Source: Lachnospiraceae bacterium (GTDB taxonomy: Bacteria; Bacillota; Clostridia; Lachnospirales; Lachnospiraceae). Taken from it: a DNA stretch of 42,188 nucleotides. This document shows, piece by piece, positions 1-7,947 of the stretch. The notes under the pieces were generated by a model. That model did not search any database and was not told the DNA's origin. It was given only the letters and a program-made list of their open reading frames with translations. The DNA is taken from NCBI GenBank assembly GCA_024692885.1, contig JAILLZ010000096.1:1-42188 (forward strand). The letters run 5' to 3'. The stretch's first letter is position 1; every line of letters starts with the position of its first letter. The translations under genes were made by a program, and so were the position numbers.

Positions 1-2
1 GC

Positions 3-1205
3 TTTCAAACTGTATGTGGAGATAAGCGACCAAGATTTGCTCGTAAACAAGACTTAATTGACGAACTATATGATTTCTACTATGGAACTTCATTGAATAA
101 CGATTTTTCATTCAAAGCAATATTTGAAGCAGCTTTGGCAGAAAAAGAGCGCACAGAAAGGCCCAAGGAGAAAACCATACGAGACTACTATAGTTCTTAT
201 AAGGCTTTTATCACAGATGAATTTGGTGCAATGGATATACGTAAGATTAAGCCTTCTGAAATGAAGGAGTACATTCAAACGATATCATCAGAGCTTGCTC
301 CAACCAAAAAGCGTTTCTATAAGTTTAAAGGTGTTTTGAATTTAGTGTTTAACTACGCTTGTGATCCTGAGCGGCGATATGTTGACATTAATCCTGTTCC
401 GACTAATAATCGCGCTTATGCAAAGAATCTTACCCCTACAAATAATAAACCTGAAGATAAAGCATTTCAACCCGAAGAAGTTGAATTGATCAGAGAGCAT
501 CTTTGGAAACGTGCTAACAAAAGTACCTATGATGTGAATGCATATGCAATCCTATTCTCTTCTGAGACAGGTGTTCGAGAAGGTGAAATACCTTCTCTTA
601 AGTGGTCTGATATATCTGATGGAAAAATACACATCCATTCACAGCAGAACGATGAACTTCGAGGTGGCATTAAAGTTTATTACTATAACCCGACCACGAA
701 AAATGAAAAAGGTATCAGCCATGATGGACGATATATTCCTGTAACTGCAAAGATTCGTCAAATACTTGACGAGCTCAATTGCAAGCAACGCGAACTGGGA
801 ATCGACTCCGAATGGGTGTTTTGTAAGCGCAATGGAGATTGGACAACAACTACAGCGTATCAGAAGTCATTATATCTACTTGCACAAAAACTGGGACTTA
901 GACTAAAGAATAATCATGCTTTTCGCATATCATTAAACTCTTATGTTTATGTACCGATGGGATTGCCGGCACCAGAAAGAGCAAAGCTTCTTGGACATTC
1001 AGTTGAGACAAACCTGAAGCACTATACATTCGCACGAACAGATGAGTATTTAACTGAGTTAAGAAACAAAATGGATGCATTCAATGAAGTTCAGCGTTTA
1101 GAAGGGCCTCAAAGACATACGTGTACCCAAGGGTACCTTAAGATTCTACCATTTAAAGCAAAAGAAAAAAGCCCCAAGACGGCGAATCTAAAGGCTTTTT
1201 ACTAA
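3..1205 (+). CDS. Tyrosine recombinase / phage-type integrase, 5' end cut by window edge
   Basis: The frame is open from base 3 (FQTVCGDKRPRFARKQDLIDELYDFYYGTS-LNNDF...), so the TTG at 93 is probably not the true start. Catalytic-domain motifs: ETGVREGEIPSLKWSDI, HAFRIS, LLGHSVETNLKHYTF. Confidence 0.9.
   Translation, partial: FQTVCGDKRPRFARKQDLIDELYDFYYGTSLNNDFSFKAIFEAALAEKERTERPKEKTIRDYYSSYKAFITDEFGAMDIRKIKPSEMKEYIQTISSELAPTKKRFYKFKGVLNLVFNYACDPERRYVDINPVPTNNRAYAKNLTPTNNKPEDKAFQPEEVELIREHLWKRANKSTYDVNAYAILFSSETGVREGEIPSLKWSDISDGKIHIHSQQNDELRGGIKVYYYNPTTKNEKGISHDGRYIPVTAKIRQILDELNCKQRELGIDSEWVFCKRNGDWTTTTAYQKSLYLLAQKLGLRLKNNHAFRISLNSYVYVPMGLPAPERAKLLGHSVETNLKHYTFARTDEYLTELRNKMDAFNEVQRLEGPQRHTCTQGYLKILPFKAKEKSPKTANLKAFY
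1166..1200 (+). terminator. Putative intrinsic terminator overlapping the integrase 3' end
   Basis: AAAAAGCC (1166-1173) pairs with GGCTTTTT (1193-1200), ending in a T-run. Confidence 0.5.
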
Positions 1206-1216
1206 AAAACTACAAG

Positions 1217-1300
1217 TGCAGGAAATGGGACTTGAACCCACACGATATTGCTACCACAGGCACCTGAAGCCTGCGCGTCTGCCAATTCCGCCATTCCTGC
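1217..1300 (-). tRNA. tRNA-Leu (anticodon CAG), CCA not encoded
   Basis: Reverse complement GCAGGAATGGCGGAATTGGCAGACGCGCAGGCTTCAGGTGCCTG...GTGGGTTCAAGTCCCATTTCCTGCA: acceptor GCAGGAA/TTCCTGC, anticodon stem CAGGC/GCCTG with loop TTCAGGT, T-loop TTCAAGT, long variable arm. Confidence 0.95.
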
Positions 1301-1819
1301 ATTTTGTTCGATAACGAACATTACAAATATAGCTTATTTACATTCTTAAGTCAAGGCGGAAATATGCATTTGAAGCTTGCCATGGGTATCTTGCTTGCCT
1401 AATTTCTTGGTTTTGAATTATTAGACAATGATTGCGCGGCAAAACATATCAAAAAGATGCCTGATAATCAATTTGGGAAAAAATAAAAATGCTTGTTGCT
1501 GTGGTCCTATTATGCAAGATGAAATTTCTGAAAATTGAATCAAATATGGCATATACGCTTTGAAAAACATGATATGATGCATTTGAGGCTATAAATTGTG
1601 CCTTTTGTACTATATTTATATTGACGCAAATGATATACCATATATGGTAGTATACGTCTATCAAAAACCAAATATGTTACATTGATAACAACCAGACAAG
1701 ACACTGTGACACCATGATTTTAGAGAGATTTTCGAGAATTTCAATCATTGGAAACAATTCAGGGGAAATAAGTTTTTGCAAGTCGTGTAATACGTTATTT
1801 TTATTGTATTAGGGCAAGG

Positions 1820-3877
1820 GTGCTAGTATTGAAAAGTGTTTCTTTTAACGGAAGGGAGTATACTGAGCCAAGTGCGGAAACCCAAAAAGGTTTTGGGGTT
1901 TTTGACATTTATTCTTTCAGATATTATCCGCAGGACAATGTGGTGATTCTGTCAGATGAGTGCTGTGCGAAATTTGGTTGTAAAAAGGTTTATCCGACCA
2001 ATCTCGGTGTATTTCCGAAGGAACTAGTATACGATGGCGATAAAGAAAAGTATACTAATTTTTTCAATAGAATAAAATCCGGAGAGGACAATGTTTCTGA
2101 GAATGTAAGATCCGTTGACGGAAAAACCAGCTACAGGATATCTATGGGAGTTCTTGAAAAAGACAATAATGGAAGACCTGTGGTTGTTTCTGGTATGATT
2201 CAAAACCATGACGAGCACATACGAATGCTTGAGCACGTGCAGCTTTTGACCGGAGATTACGAGAATGTATTTCTTGTGGACTTTGAGACAAACGACATAG
2301 AGGTTTTCAGAGCGCAGGAACATATAGATAAACAATATGGGGAGATGCTGCAGCAGAAGCATTCCTTCGAGAAGATTATGGCCAAATACATCAAAGACTA
2401 CGTTTTTGATGAAGAAAAGATAGAGATGGCTGTAATATTCACCAGAAAAAACATAGAGCGCAAGCTCATGGAAAACAATCTTTTCACACACGATTTCAGA
2501 ATACTCAGAAATGAGAAGACTGAGCATATAAGAATAAAAGTGGTAAATGTGTCTGACAATCCCTCAAGTTTAAAGAGGGCAGTCATAGGTTTTGCTAATG
2601 TAAGCAAGGAAAAGAATGTGGAGCTTATGCACTTGGCGTATGATGATGCAATTACGGGAGGAAGGAACTTTACCTTCTTCAATGAATCACTCAAACAGGT
2701 AAACAATGAAGGAACAATCGTTACGGTAGATATAAAATCCTTCAAGATAGTGAATGAAGTGTGCGGCATGTCAAAAGGTGACGTGATACTGCGCCATGTT
2801 TCCGATATCATTGAGAAACAGGTGGAGGGAAAAGGTTTCTACGGTCATCTGAACGCAGATCACTTTATTGTTTTCCTTGACACCACAAAAGAGGACGAAG
2901 TAAAAGAGCTGCTCGAGAACATTACGGAAAATGTTGAAGCACTTGTTGTTCTCTTTGATATTCCGAAAATCAGTGCATATTTCGGTGTGACAAGATGGCG
3001 TGTCGGTATGCGTACCAACGTTGCCATAAGTGAGGCCAACACCGCAAAGCACAATATAAAAGGTATAAACGGTCCGAATCTGGCATTTTACAGACATGAG
3101 GATTTGGAGAAAACCATCGAGGAAAAACAGATGGAGGACAGCTTCGAGGAAGCACTTAAACGCCATCAGTTCGAAGTGTGGTATCAGCCTAAGTTCTCGC
3201 CGGTGGGACATGACATGATAGGCGCCGAGGCACTCATCAGATGGAGAAAGAAAGACGGTACACTTGTGTATCCGAACCGCTTCATCCCTGTATTTGAGAG
3301 GGATGGAATGATTCCTCAGTTGGACGAGTATGTGTTCAGGGCTGTTTGCGAGCAGCAGAAGGAATGGTTGGATAAATTCGGAAAGACTGTGCCTATTTCC
3401 ATCAATGTATCAAGAGCAAGCCTTTTCTTTGACAAGATTGTGGATAGATACAGACAGATAGCCGAGGATGTGGGAGTTCCTTCGGAGCTTGTTCCACTTG
3501 AAATTACAGAGTCCATGGCAGAGACAAATGATATGATAAGGGATATGGCCAACAAGTTTAACGACACCGGATTCCCTATACATATAGATGATTTTGGAAC
3601 GGGATACTCTTCACTTTCATCATTGAATATGATGAAGTTCGATACCTTAAAGATTGATAAGAGTCTCGTGGATTATATAGGAAATGTTAGCGGAGACAGC
3701 TTGATTAAACACACGATTGCATTGGCAAAAGAATTGGGATTTCATGTAACCGCAGAGGGAGTGGAAACCAAAGAGCAGGTAGCATTTTTAAGAGATCATG
3801 CGTGCGATAGCATACAGGGATTCTATTATGCTAAGCCTATGCATGCAGATAATTTTATGGAGCTTCTGGCAGGTTAA
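1820..3877 (+). CDS. Sensor-GGDEF(degenerate)-EAL c-di-GMP phosphodiesterase-like protein
   Basis: EAL motifs intact: GAEALIRWR, NVSRASL, EITES, DDFGTGYSS, KIDKSL, AEGVET, QGFYYAKPM. The GGDEF position reads LNADHF. Confidence 0.88.
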   Translation: MLVLKSVSFNGREYTEPSAETQKGFGVFDIYSFRYYPQDNVVILSDECCAKFGCKKVYPTNLGVFPKELVYDGDKEKYTNFFNRIKSGEDNVSENVRSVDGKTSYRISMGVLEKDNNGRPVVVSGMIQNHDEHIRMLEHVQLLTGDYENVFLVDFETNDIEVFRAQEHIDKQYGEMLQQKHSFEKIMAKYIKDYVFDEEKIEMAVIFTRKNIERKLMENNLFTHDFRILRNEKTEHIRIKVVNVSDNPSSLKRAVIGFANVSKEKNVELMHLAYDDAITGGRNFTFFNESLKQVNNEGTIVTVDIKSFKIVNEVCGMSKGDVILRHVSDIIEKQVEGKGFYGHLNADHFIVFLDTTKEDEVKELLENITENVEALVVLFDIPKISAYFGVTRWRVGMRTNVAISEANTAKHNIKGINGPNLAFYRHEDLEKTIEEKQMEDSFEEALKRHQFEVWYQPKFSPVGHDMIGAEALIRWRKKDGTLVYPNRFIPVFERDGMIPQLDEYVFRAVCEQQKEWLDKFGKTVPISINVSRASLFFDKIVDRYRQIAEDVGVPSELVPLEITESMAETNDMIRDMANKFNDTGFPIHIDDFGTGYSSLSSLNMMKFDTLKIDKSLVDYIGNVSGDSLIKHTIALAKELGFHVTAEGVETKEQVAFLRDHACDSIQGFYYAKPMHADNFMELLAG

Positions 3878-3905
3878 AATAATTGTGCCAAATGAACAAA
3901 GCAAA

Positions 3906-3944
3906 AGACCTGATGAATGAAATATGTTTCATCAGGTCTCTTTT
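3906..3944 (+). terminator. Intrinsic terminator after the EAL gene
   Basis: AGACCTGATGAA-tgaaatatg-TTTCATCAGGTCT followed by CTTTTATTTT. Confidence 0.8.
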
Positions 3945-3975
3945 ATTTTAAAACCCCCTGGGCTATATTAGACGA

Positions 3976-4158
3976 TTAGCTTGCAAGTCCGGCATGTCTG
4001 AAGAAGCCTTTTATAAAGTCTTCAATCTCAGTCAAAGGAGTTTTCTCAGAGCTGCTAAGAAAACCTTCGCAATACTCATAACGCTCGTTTTTCATCCATT
4101 CAGGCTCTGTATCATAAGAATTAAAATTTCCAAAATCTGCAAAAATCATATCTTTCAT
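3976..4158 (-). CDS. Small hypothetical protein (60 aa, MKDMIFADFGNFNSYDTEPEWM...)
   Basis: On the minus strand AAAGGAGGGAAGAAAT precedes ATG, a strong RBS, so this start is preferred over the longer ORF call. Confidence 0.6.
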   Translation of the reverse strand: MKDMIFADFGNFNSYDTEPEWMKNERYEYCEGFLSSSEKTPLTEIEDFIKGFFRHAGLAS

Positions 4159-4326
4159 ATTTCTTCCCTCCTTTGAGTGGCTCATGTTTTTCTTTCTGCC
4201 TATATATTAACATCGGCGTAGCATAATGCTATATGCCGTAAAAGTGAAAAAAGAGAAAAAAATTGTGCTACGCGCACAAATATGCTATCATTACAGACAA
4301 AATAAGTTTATTGCGAGGGAGTGCAT

Positions 4327-5478
4327 ATGGGTTTTACCGTAGAGGACATGCTTATAATCGGTCAGGAGAGATATGAGATGAAACTCGTGGCCGGAAATAA
4401 CGGATGGGCCAATTCCATCAGCTGGCTCATGATGGTGGAAGATCTCACCATCATTTCGAATTTCAGTGGAAAGGAGCTGGCGGTCACCACCTGCCTTGGA
4501 TTTCAGGAGGAGAAAAAGCTTCTCGACCTTGTGATGAATCTCGAGAGTCATCATGCTGCCGGCCTAATACTCAACACAGGGTACTATATAACAGAAGTTC
4601 CGAAGTCTGTCATGGATCTGTGCGATGAGTTGGATCTTCCGCTTCTCACGGTTCCGTGGAACGTTGTTTTGAGTGAGATGGTAAAAGACTTAAGTGTGCG
4701 TATTTTCTTTCAGGGTATTACCGACGAAAAGATATCCGCGGCCCTGATAGATGCCATCGAGCAGCCGGAGGAGAGGGAAAAGTATGTGAACGATCTCTTG
4801 TCCGTCTTTGACGTGGACGGGGAATTCCAGGTGGTTCTCATGACGACGGAGAATTTGGATGCCATGGATACTGTCGAGAGAAAGAGGATTGGCTACAGAC
4901 TTCAGATATATATGGAAAACATTTCCCATAACGCGCATTTCTTCTATTATGACGGATGCTTTGTGCTCATTGCCAATGCCGTGGGTGCGGAGACTTTGGA
5001 TGAGATTATCGGCGGTTTCGAGAAACGCTTGAGAAGAAGGATGCCGGATACACCTATAGCTGTAGGAATGGGAAGTCCGGTTGTAGATATTTCAAACCTT
5101 CATGTTTCCTACAAAAGAGCTCTGGCTGCAGTAAAAAGAGCCATGAGAAAAAAAGAAAACAGGTTGAATTTCGATGAGCTTGGAGTCGACAGACTGCTTT
5201 TGTCGGTAAAAGACAAAGCTCTGCTTGAGGAGATGGGACCGAAGCTTTTAGCTCCCGTTTTGGAGTATGACAGAGAGCACGACGGAAACTACGAAGAAAC
5301 CCTGTACAATTATCTTAAATACGATGGAAGTATACAGACTGTAGGTAAGGTTATGTTTATTCACAGAAATACCATCACTTACAGAATGAATAAAATCAGA
5401 GAACTCTTGGGCAACAATCTGGAGACTGCAGAGGATAGATTGCCCTATGAAATAGCATGCAGAATAATGAGGCTTTGA
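4327..5478 (+). CDS. PucR/CdaR-family transcriptional regulator
   Basis: PucR-like N-terminus (FTVEDMLIIGQERYEMKLVAGNNGWANSISWLMMVED) and C-terminal HTH (LYNYLKYDGSIQTVGKVMFIHRNTITYRMNKIRELLG). Confidence 0.85.
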   Translation: MGFTVEDMLIIGQERYEMKLVAGNNGWANSISWLMMVEDLTIISNFSGKELAVTTCLGFQEEKKLLDLVMNLESHHAAGLILNTGYYITEVPKSVMDLCDELDLPLLTVPWNVVLSEMVKDLSVRIFFQGITDEKISAALIDAIEQPEEREKYVNDLLSVFDVDGEFQVVLMTTENLDAMDTVERKRIGYRLQIYMENISHNAHFFYYDGCFVLIANAVGAETLDEIIGGFEKRLRRRMPDTPIAVGMGSPVVDISNLHVSYKRALAAVKRAMRKKENRLNFDELGVDRLLLSVKDKALLEEMGPKLLAPVLEYDREHDGNYEETLYNYLKYDGSIQTVGKVMFIHRNTITYRMNKIRELLGNNLETAEDRLPYEIACRIMRL

Positions 5479-5481
5479 TTA

Positions 5482-7884
5482 TCAAAGATCCTCATAGAAG
5501 AAATAGCCTGCTTTGCCGTTTTCTTTCTTATGATACAATGCCTTGTCCGCACGGTCGTAAATGGCCTGGAAGGTCTCTCCTTTTTTTGTGAGGGTGAGGC
5601 CTGCGGACAGGAAGGCAATCTTCAACACTTCATCTGACTGTTTTCTTAAGTCAAATTCAGAAACAAGTTCCTTTGCTTTATTTTCAGCTTTTTCACGGTC
5701 AACATTAGGGATGAAATAAAGGAATTCATCACCACCGAGACGGCATGTTATACCGTCTGTTCCAATATCTGCCAAAAGCTGTCCGATAAGTCTGATGGCA
5801 TTGTCACCGCTTGTGTGACCGAATCTGTCATTGATTTTTTTCAGATTGTCAAGATCGATAAAAGCAAGACAACCATTCTTTTCTTCGATAGCTTTCGCTA
5901 TCTGTTCCTCGCCGACACGTCTTATATTAAGACCTGTGAGGAAGTCGGTTTCATCTGTGAAACGATTTTCCGTAACAGTGGTAAGGAAGGTCGAAAGAAG
6001 CTCTGTAGCACCGGTGCTTGAAGCCTCGGACTCGAGAGCATATTCTTTTGATATCCTATCAAGTGTACCGTCATCGTAGAGCTCCATAAATGTATCCAAA
6101 AGGAACGGGTCAAACTGGGTTGCCCTGGATTTTATGAGCTCAACCTGTATATTGTTTTTCTCGTTTGCACCACGGTACATGCGCTTTGAATTCATAGCAT
6201 CGTAGGCGTCGGCGATGGAAACAAGTCTGGCTTCGATAGGAATGTCGTTTCCTGAAAGCCCCTTTGGATAACCAAGGCCGTCGTAACGCTCGTGATGATA
6301 AAGCGCCACGTCTGCAGCACTTCTTAATGATGTTATATTCTTTAATATTTCCGCACCGAGTTCAGTGTGCGACTTGATAACCGCGTATTCGTTGTCGGTG
6401 AGTCTGCCGGGTTTGTTCAAAATAACATCAGGAACACCAATTTTTCCTATGTCATGTAAAAGCGCAGAATAGTGAATATCCTCGATTTGCTCATCACTCC
6501 ATTTCAACTTTCTTGCTAGGGCAACGGAATATGCCGCAACTCTCGTGGAGTGGTCTGCCGTGAAAGGAGTTTTTGAATCAACCGTCTTTGCCATTGCCTC
6601 CATAGAACCGATTGACATATCTTTTATTTTATCCAGGGCCATTGTGTGCTCAATGTGCAAAACACCAAGCTTGTGAACCGCGTCCGCTGTTGCAAAAACC
6701 ATGAGAATAAGCATTCCCAAAGAGAGAATGGCACTTCCTGCTATTATTGTCATATCTGTAAGATAGAAATACAGCTGCAGGATAGAACAGAAACCTAAAA
6801 TTACCACACCTATGGCAGGTGTAATATATTTTTTCCCGAGCCCCAAATAAGTGTCCCGTATCATGGAAATCATTACGGTGATAACCGTTATTACCACAAG
6901 CACGGCCGACAGATAAAAATCATCGGACAAGCCCTTGATATTGGCAAAATGAAGCACCATCATAACGATAGTGTTTATCATGCACATAGATTCTATGATG
7001 ATATAAAGAATGTGGTATCTTCTCTCCTGAAGGGCATCCATATACATGGAAAAGGAGATAGGCATCAGGCCTACCGCAAGAAAGGCTGTGTTTCTTGCAA
7101 AGGAAACGTTAGGGAAGATAAACTGTCTAGCCTCACTGTTTAATACAATCCACAGGGAAACCGTCATGACTGCCACACAAAGGTATTTCAGGGTGGCATT
7201 TGCATTAACATATCTCTCTATAATAAGACACGACAAGAAAACCACTATTCCGGAAAAAATCATGGCAAAAGCAATGACCAGCTCAAACTGGCAGGCTGTC
7301 ACGGCAATCATTGTGAGAGAAAGCAAATCTCCGATAACAACATATCCAAGATAGCCTACAGGGTCATTGTTGTGAGTGATGTAATTTATGGTAATGGTTT
7401 TACCGCTGTCAGAGTCATGAATTGGGAAATAAATCCACATATTTGGATGATCCAGCCCGATAAAATCGAGATTTTTATCATCGAAAGTATATGTTTCTCC
7501 ATCTATTGAAATTTCCACGTCGTAGCCGTAATTATATATGGCAAGGTGTGTGTAACCCTTATTCGCGATGTCGGGAATAACATTTGTTATAGTGACTGTA
7601 GTGGTCTCATACTCGCCCGCCAGATTGACCGGAAGCGTTACGGTTTCATCCGTTTCTTCAACAGTCCAATAGTTATTCATATATACATAATTACGAATGG
7701 AAAAAGCAGTCTCACGCTTGAACATAAACTGCCCGATTAAGAGATAACCCAATATAAACAAAAACAGAATTGTAAATATTATATTAAAAAATACTGATTC
7801 AAGTTTTAACGTCTTCATAAAAGGTGTTCGGTATTGTAAAATTGAATAGACTACATGTAAAAGTATATCACGGTGCGAATGCAC
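5482..7884 (-). CDS. Membrane sensor (7TM-DISM-like) HD-GYP-GGDEF protein
   Basis: Extracellular beta-rich domain, multiple TM helices, HDIGKIGVPDVIL, HHERYDGLGYP, then LGGDEFLYF. The start is uncertain; ATG at 7818 (MKTLKLES) is an alternative. Confidence 0.85.
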   Translation of the reverse strand: MHSHRDILLHVVYSILQYRTPFMKTLKLESVFFNIIFTILFLFILGYLLIGQFMFKRETAFSIRNYVYMNNYWTVEETDETVTLPVNLAGEYETTTVTITNVIPDIANKGYTHLAIYNYGYDVEISIDGETYTFDDKNLDFIGLDHPNMWIYFPIHDSDSGKTITINYITHNNDPVGYLGYVVIGDLLSLTMIAVTACQFELVIAFAMIFSGIVVFLSCLIIERYVNANATLKYLCVAVMTVSLWIVLNSEARQFIFPNVSFARNTAFLAVGLMPISFSMYMDALQERRYHILYIIIESMCMINTIVMMVLHFANIKGLSDDFYLSAVLVVITVITVMISMIRDTYLGLGKKYITPAIGVVILGFCSILQLYFYLTDMTIIAGSAILSLGMLILMVFATADAVHKLGVLHIEHTMALDKIKDMSIGSMEAMAKTVDSKTPFTADHSTRVAAYSVALARKLKWSDEQIEDIHYSALLHDIGKIGVPDVILNKPGRLTDNEYAVIKSHTELGAEILKNITSLRSAADVALYHHERYDGLGYPKGLSGNDIPIEARLVSIADAYDAMNSKRMYRGANEKNNIQVELIKSRATQFDPFLLDTFMELYDDGTLDRISKEYALESEASSTGATELLSTFLTTVTENRFTDETDFLTGLNIRRVGEEQIAKAIEEKNGCLAFIDLDNLKKINDRFGHTSGDNAIRLIGQLLADIGTDGITCRLGGDEFLYFIPNVDREKAENKAKELVSEFDLRKQSDEVLKIAFLSAGLTLTKKGETFQAIYDRADKALYHKKENGKAGYFFYEDL

Positions 7885-7947
7885 TTTTCAACTGAGTAGG
7901 GGCACAATCTCCGACTTGGTTAAACAAATATAAAGATGGGAGGTTTT

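Noticed and set aside
1305-1320. TGTTCGATAACGAACA as a LexA/SOS box
   Set aside because: The half-sites are in the reverse order (GTTCG-N4-CGAAC) relative to the Gram-positive box (CGAAC-N4-GTTCG), and it sits upstream of a tRNA.
1302-1819. c-di-GMP (GEMM) riboswitch upstream of signalling genes
   Set aside because: Looked for the conserved GEMM core by eye in the main intergenic regions and found no convincing match; an Infernal scan would be decisive.
2024-2527. Long antisense ORFs (for example 2024-2527, 15588-16196, 26096-26722, 25383-25994)
   Set aside because: They lie wholly opposite strongly supported coding genes, have low-complexity hydrophobic or serine-rich translations and no clear RBS; treated as shadow ORFs.
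4212-4285. Inverted repeats CGGCGTAGCATAATGCTATATGCCG and TTGTGC-tacgc-GCACAA upstream of the PucR-type gene
   Set aside because: Imperfect and short; could be an autoregulatory operator but too weak to score separately.
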